NCBI GenBank assembly: GCA_003552745.1
Contig: PUOG01000060.1
Span: 1-22,691, forward strand
Length of the DNA stretch: 22,691 bases
Source: Spirochaetaceae bacterium
Lineage (GTDB): Bacteria; Spirochaetota; Spirochaetia; DSM-27196; SKKC01
Direction: 5' to 3'
In this document: positions 13,752 to 21,561 of the stretch, piece after piece
Layout: every line of letters starts with the position of its first letter
Numbering within the stretch: position 1 is the stretch's first letter
The notes under the pieces: model-generated
What the model was told of the DNA's origin: nothing
Database searches by the model: none
What the model saw: only the letters and a program-made list of their open reading frames with translations
Translations under genes and position numbers: made by a program

Positions 13752-14608
13752 CACGCGCCGCCTCGAATATTCCACGAAGTGAACGCGTGTGCTCTCAGAA
13801 CGCCGCGCTCCACGTAGCCGGAAAGATAGGACTCGACCGCCTCGAGCGGCAGCGACAGCACGGTTTCCATGATCTCCTCGACATCTCCCGACTCGGCATT
13901 GCGCGGATCCGCGCTCACGATAAGATAATCGACGACCCACAGCGGATCACGATTCGGCCGAATCTCCGATCCGGGTATCCGGCTCGTATAACGGAACAGC
14001 CGCTCCGGAGAATCGTCGAACTCCCACTCGAGCTCTCCACGAAAGAGCTCTTCGCCTCTCGTGGAGCCGACTTCCGTCGGCTGACGAGCAGGAATTCCGT
14101 CGGTCAACTGTACGGCAACACGCGCCATGATCCACGTATCCAGCCCGGGGTGATTCCTTATGGCACGTCCATCGCGCGCGACCGGTCGGAACTCCTGATC
14201 GATGCCCGGCTCGGTTCGCCGGTCGACGACAACAAACTGAGCGAGATTCGGTATCTCGTAGCCGCGGAGTTCGATCGGTTCCGAGAGCGTGTTAGAGCCT
14301 CGGCCCAGCTCGACCGGCACCGAGACCGGGATGTAACCGGGCGCGCTGATTTCGATAACCGAACTCCCGGGGGTCAGATTCGTGAACGTAAGAGGAACCG
14401 GGCCGCGATCCGACTGATAGAAGCTTCGCATTACCCGATCCTGCAACCGGATATCCGCATTCCATACCCATGACGCGGTAACCGAGTCCTGGAGCCGAAA
14501 CTCGAGTGACGCAGTGGCCTGTGCCCCGAACAGCGCGGTCGCGACTGCTCCGACGATTGCCACCACACCAGCGAGACCAAGAATCTTCAAACGCCCTGCT
14601 TTGTTCAA
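13751..14608 (-). CDS. Membrane-anchored exported protein with PEGA-like domain (unknown function)
   Basis: A 285-residue protein. Residues 7-33 form one membrane helix or signal anchor, with the remainder outside. Residues about 70-116 (VPLTFTNLTPGSSVIEISAPGYIPVSVPVEL...) resemble a PEGA/carboxypeptidase-regulatory beta-sandwich repeat, a domain found on surface and periplasmic proteins. The rest has no family that I recognise. The start is a TTG at 14608, chosen because GAGAGGTG lies about 5 bases upstream; no good ATG exists nearby. It is the first gene of the exporter set (its stop shares a base with the ATPase start) and follows the AraC gene by 52 bases. It may provide an extracytoplasmic component of the ABC-2 system together with the coiled-coil protein. 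Confidence 0.7.
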   Translation of the reverse strand: MNKAGRLKILGLAGVVAIVGAVATALFGAQATASLEFRLQDSVTASWVWNADIRLQDRVMRSFYQSDRGPVPLTFTNLTPGSSVIEISAPGYIPVSVPVELGRGSNTLSEPIELRGYEIPNLAQFVVVDRRTEPGIDQEFRPVARDGRAIRNHPGLDTWIMARVAVQLTDGIPARQPTEVGSTRGEELFRGELEWEFDDSPERLFRYTSRIPGSEIRPNRDPLWVVDYLIVSADPRNAESGDVEEIMETVLSLPLEAVESYLSGYVERGVLRAHAFTSWNIRGGA

Positions 14609-14660
14609 CGAACACCTCTCGACGACCGGATGAGCGATTATACAGTACGCATTCCCGGGA

Positions 14661-15497
14661 TCAATGACTATTGATGTGGAGATGGCAATGCTTCTTGCGA
14701 AAAGCGTACGGAGTCATCCCCGTCATTCCCTTGAAGACTCTGCGGAAGTAGCCGGCGTCCTGATAACCGCACGAAAGCGCGACTTCCTCGATATTCATGT
14801 AGTTCTGTATGAGCAGCGTCTTCGCGTCGCGAATGCGCCGGCGGTTAATCGCCCGCGTGATCGAGTACCCTCTCGTTTCGTGAAAGACTCGCTCGATGTA
14901 GTCGGGATTATTCTTCATCTGCGCTGCGATTGTTGCGGTCCGAATCGGCTCATGGTAGTGCGCGGCGATATAGCTTTCGATGCGCAAGACGATAGTGGGA
15001 CAGCGTTCCTCGCTTGTCTGTGCTTCGCGAGTCGCATCGTCGCGGATTTCGTTCAGCATGAGTAGCAGGAGAAGCGAAGAACTGTGACGTGTAAGCCTGC
15101 CGGTTTCCTGGTCATCCAGATAGATGTGGAACAGTTCGATGAAACGTTGCGGATCACGGATAGATGTCGAAGTGGGCACGGTGAGTGTTTCAACTTCACG
15201 GCGTCTCCCTCTCGGGGAATGCTGAAAATGCAGCCAGTAAAATGAGAGATCGGGCTGATACGGAGCCAGACCGCCGTGTGTTCGGCCGGCTCGCAGTATT
15301 ATCGTTTCACCCGGCTCCAGATGGTGGTTGTGATCTTCCTCAAAAAGATCGAGCGTACCGGTTCTTACGAGGATGAGCTCCGACGTATCGAGACTTCGCG
15401 TTTCGTGTACCCCGACACCGCTCGAGATGAACAGGCCACCATTGACAGCATACGTCGAGACCGAGAAAGGAATCTCCAGCATTTCGTTTCGAGCCAC
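14661..15497 (-). CDS. AraC-family transcriptional regulator
   Basis: A 278-residue activator-type regulator. The N-terminal half is a cupin sugar-binding domain (ELILVRTGTLDLFEEDHNHHLEPGETIILRAGRTHGG, residues about 40-76). The C-terminal 100 residues contain the two AraC helix-turn-helix motifs: IRTATIAAQMKNNPDYIERVF (about 185-205) and IEEVALSCGYQDAGYFRRVFKGMTGMTPYAFR (about 236-267), including the classic GMTPYAFRK ending. The start is GTG 15497, supported by AGAGG about 8 bases upstream; an ATG at 15482 lacks such a site. It lies head-to-head with the second GH127-clan gene and upstream, on the same strand, of the ABC-2/GH127 genes. It is therefore well placed to sense an arabinose-containing sugar and control both sides. 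Confidence 0.9.
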   Translation of the reverse strand: MARNEMLEIPFSVSTYAVNGGLFISSGVGVHETRSLDTSELILVRTGTLDLFEEDHNHHLEPGETIILRAGRTHGGLAPYQPDLSFYWLHFQHSPRGRRREVETLTVPTSTSIRDPQRFIELFHIYLDDQETGRLTRHSSSLLLLLMLNEIRDDATREAQTSEERCPTIVLRIESYIAAHYHEPIRTATIAAQMKNNPDYIERVFHETRGYSITRAINRRRIRDAKTLLIQNYMNIEEVALSCGYQDAGYFRRVFKGMTGMTPYAFRKKHCHLHINSH

Positions 15498-15548
15498 AAC
15501 TCAGCCTCTCAGGTCGGAATCGGACCGCTATTCTCTGTCGCACACAGC

Positions 15549-15577
15549 TTGCGGCCGACCGACAAACGATCGATAGT
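15549..15577 (+). promoter_or_regulatory. Possible sigma-70 promoter for the second GH127-clan gene
   Basis: TTGCGG (15549-15554) and GATAGT (15572-15577) are separated by 17 bases, which would give a leader of about 50 bases before the start at 15635. The match to consensus is modest (3 of 6 and 4 of 6), as expected for a promoter that needs an AraC-type activator. No inverted or direct repeat that clearly marks the activator site was found in the 137-base divergent region. Confidence 0.25.
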
Positions 15578-15634
15578 CTTGGCTATTGTATGTGCGTTTC
15601 GTGCTGTACGTAAACTCAAGTATAGGAGTAGATG

Positions 15635-17506
15635 ATGAGTTTTAGGATAAACGCAGCCCCGCTGGACGCGGTTCGCCTCGACGAGGGCCTTTTTCGTGAG
15701 CGGTTTCGGCTCAACCGCGAATACGTAATGAGTCTGAAGCCGGAGCGGTTGCTGCAAAACTTCTACATGGAGTCGCTTCTGTGGGGGCCGCGGCTCGAAG
15801 GGAGTCAACGAAACCGAACACAGGTGCGTGACGACTTCTCCGATGTGCACTGGGGCTGGGAATCCCCGAGCTGTCAGTTGCGCGGCCATTTTCTGGGGCA
15901 CTGGCTTTCAGCGGCCGTAAGGCTCTACGCCTCCGACGGCGACACGGAAGCGAAGGCGAGAGCCGACTACATTGTCTCCGAATTGGCCCGTTGCCAGAAG
16001 CTTAACGGTGGGCAATGGGCGTTTTCCATCCCGCCGAGTTATCTCGATGCGATTGCGAGGGGATCCAAGGTGTGGGCTCCGCACTACACCATACACAAGA
16101 CCCTCATGGGCCTTGTCGATGCGTATCGGTACGCCGGCAACGAACAGGCGATCGAAATACTGGTGCGAGCGGCCGAATGGTTCCACCAATGGACGAAGCA
16201 ATTCTCGCGCGAGCACTTCGACGATATTCTCGATATCGAAACCGGCGGTATGCTCGAAGCGTGGGCGGACCTCTATGAAGTCACCGGTGAAGCGAAACAC
16301 TGGGATCTGGTCGAGAAGTACACTCGACACAGATTGTTCGATCGGCTCGTTGCCGGCGAGGACGTACTCACGAATCGGCACGTGAATACGACGATTCCCG
16401 AGATTCACGGGGCTGCCCGTGTGTATGAGATAACCGGGAAGAGTTGGTGGCGTAACGTCGTGGAGGCGTATTGGCGACTCGGAGTAACAGAGCGCGAGGC
16501 GTTCTGCACCGGCAGCCACAGCAGCGGCGAAATCTGGACTCGACCGGACGGCTTCGCCTCGCGCCTCGGCGATACGACGCAGGAGCACTGTGTTGTGTAC
16601 AACATGATGCGCCTCGCGGACATGCTCTATCGCTGGACAGGGGAGGCCGAATACCACGATTACATCGAGAGGAACCTCTACAACGGAGTTCTGGCACAAC
16701 AGCACCCGGAAACCGGGATGATCGCCTATTTTTTGCCGTTGGAACCCGGCGCGGTGAAGTCCTTCGGTTCACCGACTCTCGACTTCTGGTGCTGTCACGG
16801 AAGCCTTGTGCAGGCGCACACTACACACGGTGCTTACGCGTACTACCGGGGCGACCACACGATAACCGTATCTCAGTTCGTCCCCACGACTCTGACTACG
16901 TCGATAAACGAGACTCCGATCACCGTACGACAGCGTGTTCACGGGCTGTTCTCCAACGGTGCACTCTCGCCCGGCGACTCGATCAAGACTTCCTACGTCA
17001 GCGACTCCGCGATGTGGAATCGGCCTGATTCGGTCACCGTACTTATAGAGGTGCATTGCGAGAAACCGACCAAGTTCACCCTATCGGTGCGAATACCCGG
17101 GTGGGTAGCGGGCGATCCGACGATCACCGTCGACGGCGAGTCGGTGGTCACCGACGGTGCGGCCGACGCGACTCGTTTTCTGCAGATCGAGCGTACCTGG
17201 GGACGCAACACCGTATGTCTCGAACTGCCGAAGACGATAACGATCGCTCCGATTCCTGACGAGTCGGATGCCGTGGCATTCCTTGACGGGCCAATTGTGT
17301 TGGCTGCGCTGACCGGCGAACAAAGGACGCTCACAGGTGACCGCAACAACCCCGCGAGTATGTTCGCCGCCGACGACGAGCGCGAGTGGTGGTACTGGAA
17401 GGGTGGGTACCGGACAGTCGGGCAGGAGGTCACGATTCGCTTCAAGCCTCTCTACGAGATCGCCGAGGAGCCGTACACCGTCTATTTTCCCGTCGTCGGG
17501 AAATGA
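15635..17506 (+). CDS. GH127-clan beta-L-arabinofuranosidase (GH127/GH146-like, DUF1680)
   Basis: A 623-residue glycosidase of the cysteine-dependent beta-L-arabinofuranosidase superfamily, only distantly similar to the GH127 enzyme at 8587-10560. The acid/base glutamate is probably Glu299 in SHSSGEIW. The zinc site is built from Glu317 and Cys319 (TTQEHCVVYNMMRL) and Cys386-Cys387 (DFWCCHGSL), where the CCxG form recalls the branch that includes GH146. N-terminal helical barrel segments (WESPSCQLRGHFLGHWLSA, YTIHKTLMGLVDAY) are as in the family. No signal peptide is present. The start is ambiguous between two adjacent ATGs; 15635 leaves six bases after AGGAG (15624-15628) and is preferred to 15632. 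It heads the plus-strand import and degradation set and faces the AraC regulator. A different linkage or sugar from the first enzyme is likely. Confidence 0.87.
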   Translation: MSFRINAAPLDAVRLDEGLFRERFRLNREYVMSLKPERLLQNFYMESLLWGPRLEGSQRNRTQVRDDFSDVHWGWESPSCQLRGHFLGHWLSAAVRLYASDGDTEAKARADYIVSELARCQKLNGGQWAFSIPPSYLDAIARGSKVWAPHYTIHKTLMGLVDAYRYAGNEQAIEILVRAAEWFHQWTKQFSREHFDDILDIETGGMLEAWADLYEVTGEAKHWDLVEKYTRHRLFDRLVAGEDVLTNRHVNTTIPEIHGAARVYEITGKSWWRNVVEAYWRLGVTEREAFCTGSHSSGEIWTRPDGFASRLGDTTQEHCVVYNMMRLADMLYRWTGEAEYHDYIERNLYNGVLAQQHPETGMIAYFLPLEPGAVKSFGSPTLDFWCCHGSLVQAHTTHGAYAYYRGDHTITVSQFVPTTLTTSINETPITVRQRVHGLFSNGALSPGDSIKTSYVSDSAMWNRPDSVTVLIEVHCEKPTKFTLSVRIPGWVAGDPTITVDGESVVTDGAADATRFLQIERTWGRNTVCLELPKTITIAPIPDESDAVAFLDGPIVLAALTGEQRTLTGDRNNPASMFAADDEREWWYWKGGYRTVGQEVTIRFKPLYEIAEEPYTVYFPVVGK

Positions 17507-17513
17507 ATCGAAA

Positions 17514-17566
17514 GGGGCACGGCATGCGAGCGCGGGCGGAGAGCAGCGCTCTCCGGTCCGTGCCCC
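17514..17566. terminator. Nested perfect hairpins, bidirectional terminator
   Basis: The outer arms GGGGCACGG (17514-17522) and CCGTGCCCC (17558-17566) pair perfectly over 9 bases. Inside them CGGAGAGC (17537-17544) and GCTCTCCG (17548-17555) form an 8-base stem with a 3-base loop. The structure fills the 80-base gap between the converging glycosidase and peptidase genes. It has A residues before it on the plus strand but no U-run behind it, so it would act best on the minus-strand transcript. Confidence 0.7.
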
Positions 17567-17586
17567 GCACATGTGCACGTCTGACG

Positions 17587-18222
17587 TCACCCGGCGTGCT
17601 GCCCGGTACGCCCGATGAAGACCTCGCCGTCTCGAAATGCGCGGTAGTGAATTCCGTTCCGTGTACAGTGATCGATCACCTCCTGAATTCGCGGCGATTC
17701 GGGGTGATCCGAGTCGAAGTGCGGCACGAAAGTGAACGGTATGAGCGACAACCCGCCATACAGTGCCGGGGGCGTGTATCCATCCGGCACGATGCTCGGA
17801 TCGTCGATAAGGTCGAGTCCATCGAGTGTCGGGGAACACACACACGATCCGGCACTGTAGCCGGCGTAGAGAAATGCTCGGTTCTCGATCTGAGACCGCA
17901 CGAACTCATCGAACCCCGATTCGGCCATCGCCCATCGCAGAACGAATACATTGCCCCCGGTGACGAAAACGCTTTCGTGTCCGCGTAGTGTCTCGGCAAG
18001 CGCTTCGGCGCACCCGAAGTAGCGTCGCAGATCGAATACCGCAACCCGGAATCCGAGATCCTCGAGATCGGCAACGCCCCGCTCGACCACGGATTCCCGG
18101 ATACTCGCATCCCCGACCGAATCCAACGCGTTCGGAATAAGCGCGAAATCACCGGATGCGGCCATCGTTTCCAGCGCAGCTCCGTGCCCGCCGATCCGAT
18201 ACGACGAGAGGTAGAGTTTCAT
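17587..18222 (-). CDS. Peptidase S51 family protein (dipeptidase E-like)
   Basis: A 211-residue cytoplasmic protein with the class I glutamine-amidotransferase-like fold of peptidase E and cyanophycinase. The nucleophile elbow is GYSAGS at 121-126 with Ser123. TGGN lies at 88-91, and the histidine of the catalytic triad is expected in PHFDSDHPE (His168). PepE hydrolyses dipeptides starting with aspartate; cyanophycinases release Asp-Arg from cyanophycin. The length and the FDSDHPES pattern favour the dipeptidase E side. Start ATG 18222 with GAGG about 11 bases upstream. It stands alone on the minus strand between the glycosidase and the binding-protein gene, divergent from the latter. Its link to sugar use is not evident and it may be an independent housekeeping gene. 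Confidence 0.85.
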   Translation of the reverse strand: MKLYLSSYRIGGHGAALETMAASGDFALIPNALDSVGDASIRESVVERGVADLEDLGFRVAVFDLRRYFGCAEALAETLRGHESVFVTGGNVFVLRWAMAESGFDEFVRSQIENRAFLYAGYSAGSCVCSPTLDGLDLIDDPSIVPDGYTPPALYGGLSLIPFTFVPHFDSDHPESPRIQEVIDHCTRNGIHYRAFRDGEVFIGRTGQHAG

Positions 18223-18312
18223 GGTGCGATTGTACCTCGGTATCGATACGTGAAGTAGCGAATGGCATCTCGAAAGGTCGGAATCGAACGCAAAATAGCA
18301 GAAACAATACTC

Positions 18313-18339
18313 TTGTGCGCCCGGGAAAACGGACATAAT
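18313..18339 (+). promoter_or_regulatory. Probable promoter of the sugar ABC importer operon
   Basis: CATAAT at 18334-18339 is a good -10 match, with TTGTGC at 18313-18318 (15-base spacing) or CTTGTG one base earlier (16-base spacing) as -35. It lies about 65 bases upstream of the binding-protein start, in the 183-base divergent gap. Just downstream the minus strand reads two similar words, GAGATAACTT and GAGATTATG, that could be a regulator site. The ribosome-binding site of the gene (AAAAGGAG) is strong. Confidence 0.4.
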
Positions 18340-18405
18340 CTCAAGTTATCTCGGTAGTCCTGCGCGGTATCGGAAGGCGAACGGCGCAGAAAAGGAGTTG
18401 GAGAA

Positions 18406-19686
18406 ATGAAGCACAAGCTCGTGTTTCTGGCATTGTTCGTCAGTGTCCTGTTTATCCCTGTGACCGCCTTGTTCGCAGGTGGTGCTCAGGAAGCTGACGC
18501 GCGGGTCACGCTGACGTATTACGAACATGCCGACAGATTCAACATCGCTCCCACCATCAATGAGATGTATATGGAGGCGAATCCAAACGTTACCCTTGAA
18601 TTCATTCAGAACCCCGAAGGCGGGGCGGACCGGGTTCACGACCGTTTGGTTACGATGCTCGCTGCGCGCGATAGCAGCGTCGACATCATGCTGCTCGATG
18701 TCATCTGGCCGCCGGAGTTCATTGCAGCGGGCTGGCTGGAGCCGCTCACCGCGTCATTCACGCCGGAGATGCAGGCTGAGTACGTGCCGGCAATGATCGA
18801 CGCCTTGTCGTACGAAGGCGATATCTATGGTATTCCCACGCTGAACGACGTCGGGCACCTGTACTATCGTACCGATCTGCTCGACGAAGCAGGGAAGGAA
18901 GCGCCGCTCTACTGGCCCGACCTTGTCGATACCGCCCTCGGCGTAATGGACGAGAATCCGGGAATGATCGGTTTCGTAAACACGTACTTCCCCGATCAGC
19001 AGCTCATGTGCAACTACCTTGAGTATCTGTGGGGCAAGGGCGGAGAGTTTCTCGATGAGACCGGGACCGAAATTCGATTCGAGAGTCAGGAGAGTATCGA
19101 CACCATTCAATTCATGAAGGATATGATGGACGAATGGCAGATTCTCCAGCCCGGCGTTATGACGATGGGTCTCGACGACGGACGGCAAATCTTCACCGAA
19201 GGGCAGGCGGTTTTCCACCGGAACTGGAACTACGTGTGGGCGATGTCGGAAATGCACGAAGAGTCCCAGATTCGCGGCCGTGTCGGCGTGACGAAGCTTC
19301 CGACATTCGAGGGTGAGGATCACTACACGGCTCTCGGCGGATGGAGCTACACGGTGAATCCGTTCTCGCAGAACGTGGAAGCGGCGGTCGACCTCGCCAT
19401 GTGGATGGGGTCGCCGGAGATTCAGAAATTCCGCGCGATCGAAAGCGACCGGACGCCGACCCATCTTCCGACGCTGCGCGACGCCGAGGTGCAGGAAGTG
19501 CATCCGGTCTATGCCGAATGGCAGGCCTACGCCGACACCGCTCGTGCACGACCGAGGAGCCCCTTCTACACACAGATCTCCGATATCTTCCAGCGAGACC
19601 TGCAGCGGGCGCTCGGTGGCGATGTGTCAATAGAGGCGGCCATGGCAGCCGCTGCCTCAGAGATACGCCCGATTATTGAACGGTAA
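18406..19686 (+). CDS. Extracellular sugar-binding protein of an ABC importer
   Basis: A 426-residue solute-binding protein of the CUT1 (MalE/UgpB-like, SBP_bac_1) type, which captures an oligosaccharide outside the membrane and delivers it to the MalF/MalG channel. The signal peptide covers residues 1-24, ending VTALFA before GGAQEADAR. There is no lipobox cysteine, as in many spirochaete binding proteins. Typical features follow: IMLLDVIWPPEFIAAGWLEPL (substrate-cleft region), YGIPTLNDVGHLYYRTDLLDEAG, FTEGQAVFHRNWNYVW and LGGWSYTVNPFSQN. The complete length, the permeases directly downstream and the flanking glycosidases suggest an arabinose- or xylose-containing oligosaccharide as ligand; this is inferred. 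ATG 18406 has a close GGAG and a strong AAAAGGAG slightly further upstream. No ATP-binding subunit is encoded nearby; a shared MsmK-like ATPase elsewhere is usual. Confidence 0.92.
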   Translation: MKHKLVFLALFVSVLFIPVTALFAGGAQEADARVTLTYYEHADRFNIAPTINEMYMEANPNVTLEFIQNPEGGADRVHDRLVTMLAARDSSVDIMLLDVIWPPEFIAAGWLEPLTASFTPEMQAEYVPAMIDALSYEGDIYGIPTLNDVGHLYYRTDLLDEAGKEAPLYWPDLVDTALGVMDENPGMIGFVNTYFPDQQLMCNYLEYLWGKGGEFLDETGTEIRFESQESIDTIQFMKDMMDEWQILQPGVMTMGLDDGRQIFTEGQAVFHRNWNYVWAMSEMHEESQIRGRVGVTKLPTFEGEDHYTALGGWSYTVNPFSQNVEAAVDLAMWMGSPEIQKFRAIESDRTPTHLPTLRDAEVQEVHPVYAEWQAYADTARARPRSPFYTQISDIFQRDLQRALGGDVSIEAAMAAAASEIRPIIER

Positions 19687-19698
19687 CGAACCTTTTGC

Positions 19699-19724
19699 CG
19701 GGGGGGCGCGACTGTGCTCCCCCG
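19699..19724 (+). promoter_or_regulatory. GC-rich intercistronic hairpin after the binding-protein gene
   Basis: Runs of G (19700-19706) and C (19719-19723) form a stem of five or more GC pairs, extended after one mismatch by GC (19708-19709) with GC (19716-19717). There is no U-run. Such structures between the binding-protein and permease genes of sugar importers commonly protect the upstream message or partly terminate transcription, so that the binding protein is made in excess. That role is inferred from position only. Confidence 0.5.
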
Positions 19725-19762
19725 AGCGGAAGCGCGAGAAGGTCCCCACCGGAGGTTGAAGA

Positions 19763-20689
19763 ATGCTCAAGTTGATGCGACGCTCGCCAATCCGCGGAGG
19801 GCAGCATATATCGTCGGACATGCTCACGAAGAATCAGCTCGGATATGTTCTGATGACGCCGGCGCTGCTTCTCATCGGAGCGATTCTACTCTATCCGTTT
19901 TTCAATACGCTCTGGATGAGTTTTCGGACGGTGCGGCTTAATATGCCGCAGCTCGGCGAGCCGTTCGTCGGACTGGAGAACTACAGAGAGCTCTTCGCCT
20001 CGGCACGCTTTCGAAACTCGATGTGGCTCACCGGGCTGTTCGCCGTCAGCTTCATTGTGGCACAGCTGGTCTTCGGGTTGGCAATTGCTCTGGTGATCAA
20101 CATGGAGTTTCGCGGGCGAATGGCCGTGCGCGCAGCGGTGCTGATCCCGTGGGCTATGGCGCTCGTCATAACCGCGCTGCTATGGCGCTGGATGTACAAC
20201 GCGGTGTTCGGAGTCGTGAACTACGTACTCCTGTACATGCGTTTACTCAGCACGAACGTCGATTTCCTCGGTTCAGCTTCATCCGCATACTTCAGTGTGC
20301 TCGTGGCGGAGGTCTGGCGTAATACTCCTTTCATGACCATTATTCTGCTCGCGGGGCTGCAGTCCATTCCGAAAGAGCTCTATGAGTCGGCGAGAATCGA
20401 CGGCGCAGGCAGGCTCGCCTGTTTCGCCTTTATTACCCTTCCGTTGTTGAAGTATGCGATGCTCGTGGCGTTACTCTTCCGTTCGATCGATGCCATACGG
20501 GCATTCGACTTGCTCTATGTGTTGACTCAAGGCGGCCCGGGGATTTCTACCGAGATCGCATCGCTGTATTCATACAAGATCATGTTCCAGTACATGGATT
20601 TCGGTCGAGGGTCGGCTGCGACCGTGATCATTGCGATATTCACCACCGGACTCGCCATCTTGTATCTACGCGTGCTCAGGGAACGATAA
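19763..20689 (+). CDS. Carbohydrate ABC transporter permease, MalF type
   Basis: A 308-residue inner-membrane permease. Six hydrophobic segments are visible, beginning with LGYVLMTPALLLIGAILLYPFFNTLW (26-51), and the family phrase FVGLENYRELF lies at 68-78. The EAA coupling loop (KELYESARIDGAG...ITLPLL) occupies about 204-228, and the typical LTQGGPG motif occurs near the end. It pairs with the MalG protein encoded next to form the channel. The first about 20 residues are cytoplasmic and basic. Start ATG 19763 is set by GGAGG 7 bases upstream. It follows the binding-protein gene after a 76-base gap with a hairpin and is 13 bases from the next gene. Confidence 0.93.
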   Translation: MLKLMRRSPIRGGQHISSDMLTKNQLGYVLMTPALLLIGAILLYPFFNTLWMSFRTVRLNMPQLGEPFVGLENYRELFASARFRNSMWLTGLFAVSFIVAQLVFGLAIALVINMEFRGRMAVRAAVLIPWAMALVITALLWRWMYNAVFGVVNYVLLYMRLLSTNVDFLGSASSAYFSVLVAEVWRNTPFMTIILLAGLQSIPKELYESARIDGAGRLACFAFITLPLLKYAMLVALLFRSIDAIRAFDLLYVLTQGGPGISTEIASLYSYKIMFQYMDFGRGSAATVIIAIFTTGLAILYLRVLRER

Positions 20690-20702
20690 AGGGATATATG
20701 TT

Positions 20703-21557
20703 ATGAAGCATCTTGTCGCATGGGGACAGCGGAGATTCAGCCTGTTCGGGTTGGTGGTTTTTCTGTTCGGAGCGGCTTTTACCATCTTCTTTCTTTTCCC
20801 GTTTTACTGGCAGGTCGCTACGTCGGTAAAAACCCCGCAGACGATTCTGTCGATTCCTCCAAACTTCTTCCCCGACGGTTTCTTCTTCGGTCGGTATGTG
20901 CACCTCGTGACACGAACCGACTTCATACTGAGCGTGCGGAACAGTCTCGTCGTCTCTTCGTTCACCATGGCGGTCGTCGTGTTCGTTGCGACGCTTGCCT
21001 CGTACGCAATCGGAAGACTGAAGGTGCCGGGGTCGAGAACGATTCTCATGTGTATTCTCGTTATCTCGATGCTGCCGGCGGTGTCGATAATCGGACCGCT
21101 GTACATCATATTGCGCGATCTGCGCATGATTAACACCATTCGCGGATTGCTGATGACCTATACCGCGTTCTTCCTCCCGTTCAGCATGTGGTTCTTGAGC
21201 AGTTTCTTTCAAACCGTGCCGGGAGATCTCGAAGAATCGGCGATGGTCGACGGATGTACCCGCTTGCAAGCCCTCTTTAAGATCGTTATTCCGCTGTCCG
21301 CCCCGGCGATCTCGACTATCGCACTACTCATATTCATCTTCTCGTGGAATGAGTTCCTCTACGCCTTCACCTTTACGAGCACCGCACAGGCGCGAACCTA
21401 TCCGGTTGGACTGGTCATGTTGCAGGGGGAACACCACTTGCCGTGGGGTGACATAACGGCGGCATCGACGATTGTATCGGTTCCGATCGTGGTGCTCTCT
21501 CTTGTCGCACAGAAACGGATAATCAGCGGCTTGACCGCCGGCGCGATCAAAGGCTGA
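20703..21557 (+). CDS. Carbohydrate ABC transporter permease, MalG type
   Basis: A 284-residue inner-membrane permease completing the importer. Membrane segments include FSLFGLVVFLFGAAFTIFF (12-30), followed by the family motif ATSVKTP at 39-45. PPNFFPDGFFFGRYV (52-66) is the usual loop. The EAA loop with DLEESAMVDGCTR...KIVIPLSAPAI is at about 174-204, where the normal DGAG reads DGCT. The C-terminal GLTAGAIKG is diagnostic. The start at ATG 20703 is chosen because it gives the standard MalG N-terminus; the frame is open further upstream inside malF. The ribosome-binding site is weak (AAAGGGAT), consistent with coupling to the upstream gene. The GH31 gene starts four bases after its stop. 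Confidence 0.93.
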   Translation: MKHLVAWGQRRFSLFGLVVFLFGAAFTIFFLFPFYWQVATSVKTPQTILSIPPNFFPDGFFFGRYVHLVTRTDFILSVRNSLVVSSFTMAVVVFVATLASYAIGRLKVPGSRTILMCILVISMLPAVSIIGPLYIILRDLRMINTIRGLLMTYTAFFLPFSMWFLSSFFQTVPGDLEESAMVDGCTRLQALFKIVIPLSAPAISTIALLIFIFSWNEFLYAFTFTSTAQARTYPVGLVMLQGEHHLPWGDITAASTIVSVPIVVLSLVAQKRIISGLTAGAIKG

Positions 21558-21561
21558 CAAC

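Noticed and set aside
18406..18495. Defective lipoprotein signal (missing lipobox cysteine) in the binding protein
   Set aside because: A cleavable signal ending FA-GGAQEA without Cys is a familiar form in spirochaete binding proteins, so it is not evidence of a broken gene.
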